A DNA stretch of 32,337 nucleotides from an uncultured Eubacteriales bacterium (GTDB taxonomy: Bacteria; Bacillota; Clostridia; Oscillospirales; CAG-272): NCBI GenBank assembly GCA_934394585.1, contig CAKRQU010000021.1, positions 1 through 32,337 of the forward strand. The letters are read 5' to 3'. The notes beneath the pieces were generated by a model, which did not search any database, had not been told where the DNA came from, and saw only the letters and a list, made by a program, of their open reading frames with translations. How positions within the stretch are numbered: position 1 is the stretch's first letter; each line of letters opens with the position of its first letter. Below, in pieces: positions 1-8,461 of this stretch. The position numbers were made by a program, and so were the translations under genes.

Positions 1-361
1 CCATACCGCGCGTGCGAACATATATCCCGCAAAAAGCGAGCAGATTCGACGGGGTGGGTGGTGCCACGCCGAAAGTTTAGCTACGTTTCCCACTATAGGC
101 TAAACTCCGACGGAGCGAGCATAACTTGATGGACATCGAGTTGTGGAAGGCTTAGTTCTGGTCTGAGCAAACTAAAGTCCGAGTTAAGCGGGGAGTCTGA
201 ACCGCGCTTCCGGTTTAGTCTGTGGTCGGACTGTCGGGGCAGTATGTTCGCACGAGTCGCCGCGAGGCGACATAGAAAGAGTTTAAAAGAGGAATACCTT
301 CCTCTTTTTGACTTTTGGTACTTTTGGTCATGAAAAAGTACACCCCATCCTCCCCCGCAGG
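1..361 (+). repeat. Repeat element copy A (left end cut by window)
   Basis: First of three copies of a non-coding element (others at 7590-8455 and 24236-25015). The core runs 11-254 and is bounded by a perfect 12-bp inverted repeat: CGTGCGAACATA at 11-22 and TATGTTCGCACG at 243-254. Right of the core is a GTCGCC-GCGA-GGCGAC hairpin (256-271), then a terminator-like hairpin AAAAGAGGAA...TTCCTCTTTTT near 285-310, then a TACTTTT...AAAAAGTA hairpin near 318-341. Reading frames through it differ from copy to copy because of indels, so I do not call a protein. The left part of the element lies outside the window. Function unknown. Confidence 0.85.
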
Positions 362-367
362 GACAAA

Positions 368-396
368 AAACCACCCGTATGGCGGGTGGTTTTTTG
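368..396. terminator. Bidirectional intrinsic terminator
   Basis: Stem CCACCCG (371-377) and CGGGTGG (383-389) with a 5-nt loop, flanked by A-run and T-run. It can stop the minus-strand Cys-rich gene that ends at 426 and any transcript coming from repeat copy A. Confidence 0.85.
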
Positions 397-425
397 CTTT
401 ACCGATTGTCTTTTAAAATTTCGTT

Positions 426-1343
426 TTATTTTCTGCCGCAGCCGCAACCGCTCTCGCCTATATCGTTTCTCACATTTGAAAGTGCGGGCGGATAAAATTC
501 GTCTACGGGAAATGCTATGTGTTTGAATATATCGCAGGGATTATCGGCGCTGGGCGAAATGCATTCCTTCTCTGGAACGGTATACTCGCTTCCCGATACG
601 AGAAACTGACCGGGACGCTCTATTCTGACCACGGAGAAAAATCCGAGAGAGACAAGCAGTCTTTTTCCCGTTTCCTCAAAGCAGAGCCTGCCGGAAATGC
701 GTCCGCATACGGATTCGGGCATATCGCCGTCGGTTATGCAATTGCTTCCGGGGCAGGTAGCTGCCTGCGAGCTTACCGTGCCGCAACAGGAAGGACTCTG
801 ACTTCCGCTGCAACCGCAGGGTGACGGATTGCATCTGCAAAATTCCATTATTTTCGCGCCGAGAACTATGGGATCCACTATCTCGAGCACAGCCGTGGGC
901 AGATTGCTGCTCACATTTTCCTTCATTCTGCTGCCCGGGCAGAAGCTGTTGTTTTCGGGATCGCTCTTGAATATATTTACATTGCCTTCGCTTCCGTAAA
1001 GAATAACCTGTTTGTCTACCACGGCTATTCCTTCCACATCCTGCGGTCTGCCCATACATGTGCAGCATTCCGCCGTTATTTTAACGTAAATTCTCATATT
1101 GATATGATAAAATCCCCTATTGAAAGGCACGGGATCCACCGAAAGAGATGCGGAAACCACTTCCGCGCATTTCACTCTCGCATTTGAGCTGCGGTCGACT
1201 ATTTCGTTGCCCGCATCGGTTAAGTAAACAGGAACATCCTCAAAGCAATCCTTATCACGGCAGCTGTCGAGGATTCTGTTTGTGTCTATATAAACGGTAT
1301 CGCGCCCGCCGAAGCACGGCGATGAACTTCTGTTATCTGGCAT
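426..1343 (-). CDS. Cysteine-rich conserved clostridial protein, putative spore-layer protein
   Basis: Protein of about 305 residues with no signal peptide or membrane segment. I chose the second ATG (1343) because GGAGG sits 9 nt before it, while the first ATG (1352) directly abuts GGAGG. The N-terminal part (RDTVYIDTNRILDSCRDKDC, then VDPVPFNRGFYHINMR and EGIAVVDKQVILYGSEG) resembles, from memory, a conserved hypothetical family of Clostridia. The middle holds a low-complexity Cys/Ser/Gly stretch with repeated CxC and CC pairs, and the C-terminus ends GCGCGRK. Cys-rich, disulfide-capable proteins of this kind are common in spore coats, and a mother-cell-like promoter may lie upstream (1405-1431). 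The spore role is inference. No enzyme motif is visible. Confidence 0.75.
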   Translation of the reverse strand: MPDNRSSSPCFGGRDTVYIDTNRILDSCRDKDCFEDVPVYLTDAGNEIVDRSSNARVKCAEVVSASLSVDPVPFNRGFYHINMRIYVKITAECCTCMGRPQDVEGIAVVDKQVILYGSEGNVNIFKSDPENNSFCPGSRMKENVSSNLPTAVLEIVDPIVLGAKIMEFCRCNPSPCGCSGSQSPSCCGTVSSQAATCPGSNCITDGDMPESVCGRISGRLCFEETGKRLLVSLGFFSVVRIERPGQFLVSGSEYTVPEKECISPSADNPCDIFKHIAFPVDEFYPPALSNVRNDIGESGCGCGRK

Positions 1344-1404
1344 AAAAAACATCCTCCGAATAAAAATGTAAATGAGTTTGCAAAATATTTTGCTCTCATG
1401 CTAC

Positions 1405-1431
1405 ATTCTATGCCGTGCCATCCTGATTTGT
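1405..1431 (-). promoter_or_regulatory. Possible sigma-K/E-type promoter
   Basis: On the minus strand, ACA (1429-1431), a 16-nt spacer and CATAGAAT (1405-1412) fit the loose sigma-K pattern (AC near -35, CATAnnnT at -10). It would start RNA about 55 nt before the Cys-rich gene. The -35 signal is very short, so chance agreement is possible. Confidence 0.3.
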
Positions 1432-1503
1432 GCCGATAAGGTATAAAAATGCAAAAAACGGGCAAATCCGGTCGAAAAGCGTTTTTTTGCCGCACATAAC
1501 GCA

Positions 1504-1538
1504 AAAACGCGCCGCTTTGAAAAAAGCGGCGCGTTTTT
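1504..1538. terminator. Bidirectional intrinsic terminator
   Basis: Perfect 11-bp stem CGCGCCGCTTT (1508-1518) / AAAGCGGCGCG (1523-1533), preceded by A-run and followed by T-run. It lies just past the stop of the P-loop gene (1550) and separates it from the Cys-rich gene. Confidence 0.9.
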
Positions 1539-1549
1539 CCTGCTGTCCG

Positions 1550-1957
1550 TCAGCAATATTTCTTTACCTTTTCTGATGCGTCGGACTCTGCGAGAGAGCA
1601 TGTCATCACGACATCTATCTCGTGGCTTTCGCAAAAAGCAGCCATCTCCTCGACAAAAGCGTCGAGAGCGGCAAGGTCGTTTCCGCAGATTTTGAGAGCG
1701 GAGTCAATGAATATATGGGTGATATCATGGTTGGAAGCATGGATTCCCGCTACAAAGCCGTAAAGCTCTTCGCCGTTTGCTATGGCATACTCGTTTGTAT
1801 TTACAAGTCTTGCCTTGTATGTCACATCGTAGCGGAGCTTTTCACCTTTTTCGAGGCAAACTACGGAGCCTTCGGATTTTTCGGCTGTGGAATTGACCAT
1901 TTCCACGAGAGTCTTGGTCTTGCCTGTGCCTTTTACGCCGATGATAATTTTCAACAT
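1550..1957 (-). CDS. Small P-loop ATP-binding protein of unknown role
   Basis: Protein of 135 residues. The Walker A motif GVKGTGKTKT is at about residues 7-16, right after the first strand (MLKIII), and the hydrophobic ITHIFIDSALKI near the middle is a plausible Walker B strand ending in Asp. The open frame extends 20 codons further upstream, but ATG 1957 gives the expected P-loop N-terminus and has an AGGT SD 7 nt upstream. From memory, homologues in Clostridia are annotated only as ATP-binding protein. It is monocistronic: promoter at 2053-2081, terminator at 1504-1538. Nothing in the sequence tells the substrate. Confidence 0.8.
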   Translation of the reverse strand: MLKIIIGVKGTGKTKTLVEMVNSTAEKSEGSVVCLEKGEKLRYDVTYKARLVNTNEYAIANGEELYGFVAGIHASNHDITHIFIDSALKICGNDLAALDAFVEEMAAFCESHEIDVVMTCSLAESDASEKVKKYC

Positions 1958-2052
1958 ATAATACCTGCTTTCCCAACGGAAATATTGCGCGCGATCCATG
2001 CCGTCCGTTTGCGGCATTCCTATGGATATAATCGTGCGTTTATTCTGTTATT

Positions 2053-2081
2053 ATAATACAATAAAATCAAGTTTTTTGCAA
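2053..2081 (-). promoter_or_regulatory. Sigma-A-type promoter for the P-loop gene
   Basis: Minus-strand TTGCAA (2076-2081), 17-nt spacer, TATTAT (2053-2058), in AT-rich DNA about 96 nt before the start codon. The 2082-2168 stretch up to the DUF951 stop shows no gene. Confidence 0.55.
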
Positions 2082-2168
2082 TATGTTTTGCGACAAATAT
2101 AAAATTTTATATAGTTTTTACAAAAGTAAGCAAATAAAATTGGAATTATTTACTATGCCGCATAAGTA

Positions 2169-2357
2169 TCACGGCTTTACCACGCGCTTTATGTTTTTTT
2201 CCAGCTTTATCCGCGCCACGGTAATTTCCCTGCCGCAGCCCAGACATACCGCTTTTATATCGGAACCAATCCGCTCCACCCTCAATTTGTCGGAGCCGCA
2301 GGGATGATTTTTCTTCATTTCGAGAATATCTCCCGCTTCAAATCTTATTATCTCCAT
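2169..2357 (-). CDS. DUF951 family protein
   Basis: Small protein of 62 residues. The DUF951 pattern is plain: an N-terminal GDILEMKKNHPCGSDKL (Cys in HPCG), then IGSDIKAVCLGCGREI with a CLGCG pair, then a basic tail (RIKLEKNIKRVVK). The three Cys suggest a metal-binding knuckle. I start it at ATG 2357 (MEIIRF), 5 nt after a GTGAGG SD, rather than at the upstream in-frame codon at 2378. It lies 7 nt after the ABC exporter stop, so it is probably translated from the same mRNA. The family is widespread in Firmicutes but its function is not established. Confidence 0.88.
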   Translation of the reverse strand: MEIIRFEAGDILEMKKNHPCGSDKLRVERIGSDIKAVCLGCGREITVARIKLEKNIKRVVKP

Positions 2358-2364
2358 AAAAGCC

Positions 2365-4083
2365 TCACCGTATCGCAAACTGAGAATTGTAAAGCCCCGC
2401 GTATATGCCGTTTTCCGCCATCAGGGCGTCGTGCGTACCGCTTTCCTTTATGCCCTCGGGCGTGACGACTATTATTTTATCCGCATTTTTTACCGTGGAA
2501 AGTCTGTGCGCCACGATAAGCGTGGTTCTGCCCCTGCAAAGCACATCCAGTGAATGCTGTATAGCCGCCTCGGTCGCATTGTCGAGCGAGGAAGTAGCCT
2601 CGTCGAGAATAAGTATCGGCGGATTTTTCAGAAATGCACGGGCGATGGATATTCTCTGCTTCTGTCCGCCCGAAAGCTTCACGCCGCGCTCGCCGACAAA
2701 CGTATCGTATCCGTTCGGCAGGCTCGTGATGAAATCATGTATATTTGCATTGCGCGCCGCCTCGAAAACTTCTTCCTCCGTCGCATTCGGACGTCCCCAC
2801 AGGATATTTTCGCGTATAGTACCCGTGAAAAGAAAAACATCCTGAGTGACTATGCCCACATTGGCACGCAGGGACGAAAGCGTATATCCGCGTATATCCC
2901 CGCCGTCGATTGAAATGCTGCCTCCGCTTATTTCGTAAAACCGCGGAATAGCATGGCATATCGTGGTTTTTCCGCTGCCGGAAGGACCGACGAGCGCCAC
3001 CGTTTCGCCGCTTTTTATATCAAAGCTGATATTCGAGAGAACATCCTTTCCGCCGTCGCCGTAGGAAAGCGTCACTTTGTCAAAAACTATATCTCCGCGC
3101 GCTTTTCCGAGAGAAACCGCATCGGGCGAATTTCTTTCCGTCGGCGTATCGACCAGCTCACAGAAACGGGCAAATCCGCTCATGCCGTTTTGCAATTGCT
3201 CTATGAAATTTATAAGATTCTTTATCGGCGTCAGGAATATATTCACAAATATTATGAACGTGGCAAAATCCGTGACGGTGATAAAACCTTTGTATGTAAA
3301 AATGCCCCCGAAAACAAAAATCACCACATTCAGAAAATCTATGATGAAATTGTTTCCCGCGAAAAATTCCGCCATGGCTTTATACGATTTGCGCTTTGCA
3401 TCGACAAATCTCGAATCGTTTTCGCGGAATTTTTCCAGCGCGTAATGCTCGCAGGTGAAAGCCTTTGATACGCGGATGCCCGCGATATTGTTTTCCAGCG
3501 CGGCATTTATTTCAGCCGTTTCCACGCGCGTTTCCTTGAAAGCCGCGCTCATTTTCAGGCGCTTTTTCGCCGCGTACCATACGAGCAGCGGAATAAAAGC
3601 GAAAATGATCGCCGTCAGCGGCAGATTTATCGAGCTCATCAGGAAAAACGACGGCACAAGCAGTAAAACGGCAAGTATCACGTCTTCCGGTCCGTGGTGG
3701 GCAAGCTCGGAAATCTCCTGCAGGTCGTTTATTATGCGCGACATTATCGCGCCGGTTTTATGATCGTCGAAATAGCCGAAAGGCAGTCTTTCGAGATGCT
3801 CAAAAGCTTCCCTTCTCATATCCGACTGCATATATACGCCCACGACATGACCGTAATACTGCATGAAATATTTCAGTCCCGCTTTCAGAATATAAATCAG
3901 AAGCAGCACCGCCGCAAAGAAAACGAGCGTGCGCAGCTTTGAATTCGGGATATAATCATTCAGCATGGAGCGCGTTATCATCGGGTAAAAAAGATCGCAG
4001 GCGGCGAGCAGTGCCGCGCATAGCAGATCCATCGCGAAAAGCTTTCTGTGCGGTTTGTAATAACTGATAAAACGCTTTAACAT
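2365..4083 (-). CDS. ABC exporter, fused permease and ATPase (homodimer or half-transporter type)
   Basis: Protein of 572 residues, the usual size of a type-IV ABC half exporter. Residues 1-310 form the transmembrane domain with about six hydrophobic helices (clear segments near 18-36, 53-75, 135-170 and 245-290). The ATPase follows: Walker A GPSGSGKTT (366-374), Q-loop near 414 (VTQD), signature LSGGQKQR (470-477), Walker B ILILDE (490-495), D-loop SSLD and H-loop AHRLST. All catalytic residues are present, so it should be active. The substrate (lipid, drug or peptide) cannot be read from sequence. The SD is weak (AAAGG about 12 nt upstream), and the gene lies 23 nt after pgi, probably as part of its operon. 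Confidence 0.93.
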   Translation of the reverse strand: MLKRFISYYKPHRKLFAMDLLCAALLAACDLFYPMITRSMLNDYIPNSKLRTLVFFAAVLLLIYILKAGLKYFMQYYGHVVGVYMQSDMRREAFEHLERLPFGYFDDHKTGAIMSRIINDLQEISELAHHGPEDVILAVLLLVPSFFLMSSINLPLTAIIFAFIPLLVWYAAKKRLKMSAAFKETRVETAEINAALENNIAGIRVSKAFTCEHYALEKFRENDSRFVDAKRKSYKAMAEFFAGNNFIIDFLNVVIFVFGGIFTYKGFITVTDFATFIIFVNIFLTPIKNLINFIEQLQNGMSGFARFCELVDTPTERNSPDAVSLGKARGDIVFDKVTLSYGDGGKDVLSNISFDIKSGETVALVGPSGSGKTTICHAIPRFYEISGGSISIDGGDIRGYTLSSLRANVGIVTQDVFLFTGTIRENILWGRPNATEEEVFEAARNANIHDFITSLPNGYDTFVGERGVKLSGGQKQRISIARAFLKNPPILILDEATSSLDNATEAAIQHSLDVLCRGRTTLIVAHRLSTVKNADKIIVVTPEGIKESGTHDALMAENGIYAGLYNSQFAIR

Positions 4084-4106
4084 TTTTTATTTTTGCCTTT
4101 CGGTTT

Positions 4107-5465
4107 TCAGCCCAGCTCGGAAATTCTCTTTTCCAGCTCGGTCTTTCTTTCCTCATAGCCGGGTTTTCCGAGGAGCGCGAACATATTCTTTTTGTAAGCC
4201 TCCACACCGGGCTGATTGAAGGGATTTACGCCGAGCAGATAGCCGGAAACGGCGCAAGCCTTTTCAAAGAAATATACGAGATAACCGAAATCGTATGCGC
4301 TTCTGGAATCGAGATCGAGAACTATATTGGGGACGCCGCCGTCGGTATGTGCGAGCACCGTGCCGAGGAAAGCTTTCTGATTTACGGTATTCACGGATTT
4401 GCCCGCGAGGAAACCGAGTCCGTCCGCATCATCCTTATCGGAAGGAATGACAAAACCGTCCTCGTTATTTATGTTTATAACAGTTTCAAACATCACTCTC
4501 TCGCCCTCCTGGATAAACTGACCGATGGAGTGCAGATCCGTGGAATATGTCGCGGAAGAGGGGTAAATTCCCTTTCCGTCCTTGCCTTCGCTTTCGCCGA
4601 AAAGCTGCTTCCACCATTCGCATGTCATGGTGAGCGCGGGATCGTTTACGGCGAGAATTTCCACGCTCTTGGCGCCTCTGTATTTGCTTCCGCGATAAAG
4701 CAGATTGCGCACGGCGGCATATTTGAGGCAATCGTTGCTTTCAAAATCATCGCCCGCAAAATCTTCATGCGCTTTTGCCGCGCCGGCGAGCATTTCGTCG
4801 ATATCCGCGCCGGAAACTGCTATGGGGAGCAGACCCACCGCGCTGAGAACGGAATATCTGCCTCCGATATCGTCATCTATCACAAAGCTTTCATAGCCGA
4901 ATTCGTTTACCTGCGAACGCAGAGCGCCGCGCGCCTTGTCGGTGGTGACGAATATTCTGTCCTTTATGCCGTCCTCGCCGTATTTCTTTATCAGCAGCTC
5001 GCGGAATATGCGGAAAGCTATGGCAGGCTCGGTTGTTGTGCCGGATTTGGATATCACATTCACGCATACGTCCTTATCTTCGCACACGGAAAGAATATCA
5101 CGCAGATGAGCGGAGGAAATATCATTTCCAACAAAATAGATATCGGGAGTATCTTTCTTTTTGTTGTTGTAAAAAGCGCCGTGAACAAACTCTATCGCCG
5201 CGCGTGCGCCGAGATAAGAACCGCCTATGCCGATTACTATGAGCACATCGCAGGATTTCTTTATTTTCTCCGCAGCCGCCTTTATGCGCTCCGCATTTTC
5301 CTTATCGTAAGTAACGGGAAGATCGAGCCAGCCGAGGAAATCGTTTCCCTCGCCCGTGCGCTCCGTCAGCGTTTTTGCCGCGCGGATTGTTTCTTCCTTT
5401 ATGGAAGCAAGCTCGTTTGCGCCGAGTATGCCTCCGAGATATTTGTCCGAAAATCTGATTGCCAT
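4107..5465 (-). CDS. pgi: Glucose-6-phosphate isomerase
   Basis: Protein of 452 residues, the typical Firmicutes PGI length. It interconverts glucose-6-phosphate and fructose-6-phosphate in the cytosol. Recognisable motifs in order: VIGIGGSYLGARAAIEF near residue 77, ISKSGTTTEPAIAFRI (sugar-phosphate-binding SIS loop) near 140, a GGRYSVLSAVGLLP block near 200, and YSTDLHSIGQFIQEG near 307. The start has GAGG 9 nt upstream. It sits between the small ORF (37 nt) and the ABC exporter (23 nt) with no terminator between, which suggests a ttcA - small ORF - pgi - ABC - DUF951 transcript. Confidence 0.96.
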   Translation of the reverse strand: MAIRFSDKYLGGILGANELASIKEETIRAAKTLTERTGEGNDFLGWLDLPVTYDKENAERIKAAAEKIKKSCDVLIVIGIGGSYLGARAAIEFVHGAFYNNKKKDTPDIYFVGNDISSAHLRDILSVCEDKDVCVNVISKSGTTTEPAIAFRIFRELLIKKYGEDGIKDRIFVTTDKARGALRSQVNEFGYESFVIDDDIGGRYSVLSAVGLLPIAVSGADIDEMLAGAAKAHEDFAGDDFESNDCLKYAAVRNLLYRGSKYRGAKSVEILAVNDPALTMTCEWWKQLFGESEGKDGKGIYPSSATYSTDLHSIGQFIQEGERVMFETVININNEDGFVIPSDKDDADGLGFLAGKSVNTVNQKAFLGTVLAHTDGGVPNIVLDLDSRSAYDFGYLVYFFEKACAVSGYLLGVNPFNQPGVEAYKKNMFALLGKPGYEERKTELEKRISELG

Positions 5466-5502
5466 TTTTTATTACCTCATTTCTGAAAATTTATTTGCTT
5501 TT

Positions 5503-5700
5503 TTATATTGTCAGTTTATTGTCCTCCGACCGCGTTTTGTCCGTGCGGCCGCAGGAAGCGCGCTCGTCCGCACGGCAAAGATGTGCGGAAAGGCATCTGC
5601 GTTTTATCCCGTCCTTTCCGTCCGACGTCATCACAAAAACATTGTCGTCCAGATTTGCGCAATAATGCGAAGTTATCTCCGCCTTTTTCATTTCCGACAT
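5503..5700 (-). CDS. Small hypothetical protein between ttcA and pgi
   Basis: Protein of 65 residues, supported mainly by an excellent SD (GGAGG, 4 nt before ATG 5700) and by its position in a tight same-strand run: 60 nt after ttcA and 37 nt before pgi. It is polar, has no signal or membrane segment, and carries four Cys (HYC, RRC, HLC, ASC) that could bind a metal. I do not recognise the family. Confidence 0.6.
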   Translation of the reverse strand: MSEMKKAEITSHYCANLDDNVFVMTSDGKDGIKRRCLSAHLCRADERASCGRTDKTRSEDNKLTI

Positions 5701-5760
5701 ATTTCCTCCGAAAATCTTTTTTTACTTTATTTTCCGCGAAAATTATCGGATTATGCGTTT

Positions 5761-6558
5761 TCAGTCGGTTTCGCCCGTTTCTTCCGTTTCGTCATCCTCG
5801 CTGTAGCGCTTTACTTTGCTTTCGGTATATCCGTCTATGCCCGCGCGCTGCATTGCGCCGAATATTCTGTGGCGAATCCCCTTGTTATCCTTTTCCAGCC
5901 CGAGCAGCAGCTGCTTCATTTCCTCGCGCTCCGTGTGCTTGTTTGCAGGGCAGGAACTTTCCACCACGGGCAGATTTGCATGAAGCGCAAAATATTTTAT
6001 ATCCTTTTCCTGCGCATATACGAGCGGGCGTATCACCGTGATATCGCTCCTGTCCAGATACGTCACGGGGGCAAAACAGCCTATTCTTCCCTCATAAAAA
6101 AGATTGAGCATGAATGTCTGCACGGCATCGTCGAAATGATGACCGAGCGCCACTTTGTTGCAACCGAAGGATTTCGCCGCATCGTTGAGCATACCGCGCC
6201 TGAGCTTTGCGCAGAGCGAACAGGGATTGTTTTCATTTCGTATGTCAAAAACGATTTTGGCTATATTGGAAGGTATGATATGATATTCCACATGAAGCCT
6301 GCGGCAAAGCTCCTCCGCCTCGGAATAATCCGCCGGTGCTCTGCCTCCGCCGAGATCGTCGAATTTCATATCCACCGTTATCGCGACAAGCTCGAATTTC
6401 TTGGGATAAAATCTGCGCAGCTCCGAAAGCGTCCACAATAGCGAAAGCGAATCCTTTCCCGCGGAAACGCCCACCGCCACTTTATCTCCGTCCTCTATCA
6501 TGCCGTAATCATCGCACGCGCGCCGCGCGTAGCTGAGTAATCTTTTCAGTCCTTTCAA
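5761..6558 (-). CDS. ttcA: TtcA-like tRNA 2-thiocytidine synthetase (PP-loop ATPase)
   Basis: Protein of 265 residues. The PP-loop GVSAGKDSLSLL (about residues 29-40) is a SAGKDS variant of SGGKDS and adenylates the target base. CSLCAKLRRGML near 137 provides the CxxC cluster ligands and GHHFDDAVQTFMLNLFYEGR matches the TtcA core. The third Cys is in SCPANK near the C-terminus, where E. coli TtcA has a second CxxC. The family thiolates C32 of tRNA using a [4Fe-4S] cluster. The start codon appears to be TTG (6558) behind a weak GGGG SD. No later ATG would keep the usual N-terminus (KGLKRLLSYARRACDDYGMIEDGDKVAVGVS). A related tRNA-thiolating PP-loop enzyme is the alternative. Confidence 0.85.
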   Translation of the reverse strand: MKGLKRLLSYARRACDDYGMIEDGDKVAVGVSAGKDSLSLLWTLSELRRFYPKKFELVAITVDMKFDDLGGGRAPADYSEAEELCRRLHVEYHIIPSNIAKIVFDIRNENNPCSLCAKLRRGMLNDAAKSFGCNKVALGHHFDDAVQTFMLNLFYEGRIGCFAPVTYLDRSDITVIRPLVYAQEKDIKYFALHANLPVVESSCPANKHTEREEMKQLLLGLEKDNKGIRHRIFGAMQRAGIDGYTESKVKRYSEDDETEETGETD

Positions 6559-6589
6559 AATAAAACCCCATTATAAAGAATTATACTAT

Positions 6590-6618
6590 ATAATACCAAA
6601 TATTCCGCCTTATTTCAA
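6590..6618 (-). promoter_or_regulatory. Sigma-A-type promoter for ttcA operon
   Basis: Minus-strand TTGAAA (6613-6618), 17-nt spacer, TATTAT (6590-6595), about 30 nt before the ttcA TTG start. A TATAAT at 6580-6585 lies just downstream but lacks a well-placed -35. Confidence 0.5.
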
Positions 6619-6776
6619 TAGTATTCTGCAAAATAATTTTTCTTTCTCCGCAAAAAATGGAAATATGTTGCAGTGCTTTTTCCGTATAAAAGCCGCCGTT
6701 TTACGGCAATACTTTTTACTGTAAAGCGTCGTAAATACCGCGATAAAATAAAATTTTGTCGGAAACGGAGCACAGT

Positions 6777-7553
6777 ATGTATTATAACAAAGTCGAAATA
6801 TGCGGAATAAACACATCAAAGCTGAAAACACTTTCCGATGAGGAAAAAGAGCGGCTTCTGATTGCCGTTTCGCAGGGGGACAAAAATGCCAGACGCGAAC
6901 TGATCGACGGAAATCTGCGTCTTGTTTTGAGTATAATCCAGCGCTTCGGCGCAAGGGGCGAAAATCCGGATGATCTTTTTCAGGTGGGCTGTATCGGACT
7001 GATAAAAGCCATAGATAATTTTGATTTGAATATAGGCGTGAAATTTTCCACTTATGCCGTGCCGATGATAATAGGCGAAATACGCAGATATCTGCGTGAC
7101 AACAATATGCTGCGGGTGAGCCGCGGTACGCGCGATCTCGCATACAAAGCGCTTTCCGCGCGCGATATTCTTTCGAAAAGGCTCTCCCGCGAGCCGACAA
7201 TAAAGGATATCGCAGATGAAACGGGTGAAAACGAAAAAGCCATATCCGATGCGCTTGATGCCATAATGGCACCCGTATCGCTTTATGATCCAGTATATGG
7301 GGAAGGCGGCGGAGATTCCATATTTGTGATGGACCAGATAAAAGACGAAGAAAACAGCGACGAAAGCTGGCTGGAAAGCATAGCACTTTCCGAAGCGGTG
7401 AAAAAGCTTTCTGAACGTGAAAAAAAGATTATTTCCATGCGGTTTTACCGCGGCAAAACCCAAATGGAAATAGCGGATGAAATAGGCATTTCGCAGGCGC
7501 AGGTCTCGCGCATCGAAAAAGGCGCGCTGGAACGCATACGAAAGCAGATATGA
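6777..7553 (+). CDS. sigG: RNA polymerase sporulation sigma factor SigG
   Basis: Protein of 258 residues that follows B. subtilis sigma-G closely. The N-terminal NKVEICGINTSKLKTL is the family hallmark. Region 2 follows (NLRLVLSIIQRFGARGENPDDLFQVGCIGL, then FSTYAVPMIIGEIRRYLRDNN), then region 3 with EPTIKDIADETG and DPVSLYDPVY, and region 4 with KTQMEIADEIGISQAQVSRIEK (helix-turn-helix). It directs late forespore gene expression. ATG 6777 has GGAG 7 nt upstream; an in-frame TTG at 6756 would only add residues foreign to the family. Unlike the usual arrangement, no spoIIGA-sigE lies next to it. It is alone on the plus strand and is followed by a terminator. Confidence 0.97.
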   Translation: MYYNKVEICGINTSKLKTLSDEEKERLLIAVSQGDKNARRELIDGNLRLVLSIIQRFGARGENPDDLFQVGCIGLIKAIDNFDLNIGVKFSTYAVPMIIGEIRRYLRDNNMLRVSRGTRDLAYKALSARDILSKRLSREPTIKDIADETGENEKAISDALDAIMAPVSLYDPVYGEGGGDSIFVMDQIKDEENSDESWLESIALSEAVKKLSEREKKIISMRFYRGKTQMEIADEIGISQAQVSRIEKGALERIRKQI

Positions 7554-7556
7554 AGG

Positions 7557-7584
7557 CAAAACCACCGGCGAGCCGGTGGTTTTT
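7557..7584 (+). terminator. Intrinsic terminator after sigG
   Basis: Stem ACCACCGGC (7561-7569) / GCCGGTGGT (7572-7580), real loop a few nt, then TTTT. It sits directly after the sigG stop and before repeat copy B. Confidence 0.88.
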
Positions 7585-7589
7585 GTTTC

Positions 7590-8455
7590 GGTGCGCTTTT
7601 ATAAAAGCGCGGGAAAAGTTAGTTTTTCTCCTCGCAGGAGAAACGAAGATGTACTTTTGCGTGACCAAGAGAAAGTTACTCTTTGCCCAAAGAGGTGGCG
7701 GGCGACTGCGGTCGCCCGAGGTACGATCGCGCTTTTGAGTGACCAAAAGCGCGGCAAAAGTCATCAAAGGAAGGCTCCTCGCCCTCCTTTGCAAACTACC
7801 TCGCACCCCGTCGAGTTAGCCGCAGGAAGTAATGCGCGGCAAGTATGTGCTACAAATAGCAAATCAAAAATATTTTTGTCTATCTCTCCGCACAACATCA
7901 GCTATACCGCGCGTGCGAACATAGTACGCCGCAAAAAGCGAGCAGATTCGACGGGGTGGGTGGCTCTCGCCGTGGCTTTTGATACACTTCCCACTGTAAG
8001 CTAAACTCCACCAAATCGAGCATGGCTTGATGGACATCGAGTCGGGGCGGCTACAGATTAAGTTAGAACAGACTAAATCCCGTGTTAAGCGTGGATCTGA
8101 ACCGCGCTTCCGGTTTAGTCTACGGTCGGACTGTCGGGGCAGTATGTTCGCACGAGTCGCCGCGAGGCGACAGAAGGAGATGAAAAGAGGAATGCCTTCC
8201 TCTTTTTGACTTTTGGTACTTTTCGTCAGTGAAAAGTACACCCCCCGTCCCCCTCACCGGGGGAAAACTATCTTTGGGCGCTTTTATAAAAAGCGCGACC
8301 CCGTCCACGGGCGACCGCAGTCGCCCGCCCCCTCTTGTTGAAGAGTAACTTTTTTGGTACTTTTGGTCACGCAAAAGTACACCTTCGTTTCTCGGTAGAG
8401 AAAGAAACTTCCGCGGGCGGCGACTGCCGCCCGCTTCTTTTCCCCTTCTTTTCTT
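7590..8455 (+). repeat. Repeat element copy B (complete, palindromic arms)
   Basis: The whole 0.9-kb gap between the convergent ends of sigG and the Gfo/Idh/MocA gene. The core is 7912-8154 with perfect 12-bp inverted ends, then the GTCGCC-GCGA-GGCGAC hairpin (8156-8171) and the AAAAGAGGAA...TTCCTCTTTTT hairpin near 8183-8207. The outer parts are long imperfect inverted repeats: 7638-7735 pairs with about 8290-8395. The arms carry the motif ACTTTTGCGTGACCAA (left), its complement TTGGTCACGCAAAAGT (right), and GGGCGAC-TGCG-GTCGCCC hairpins. The segment about 7690-8260 is collinear with copy C. No supportable gene lies inside. Confidence 0.85.
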
Positions 8456-8461
8456 CAAAAG

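Noticed and set aside
4347..5486. Long plus-strand open frame of 379 codons
   Set aside because: It is antisense to pgi, which has clear family motifs. The translation is low in meaningful motifs and there is no SD.
7864..8241. Open frames inside the repeat copies (also 93-374 and 24743-25135)
   Set aside because: They share a short stretch (RLAATRANILP) because the DNA is repeated, but frames break at indels between copies, so coding is not conserved.
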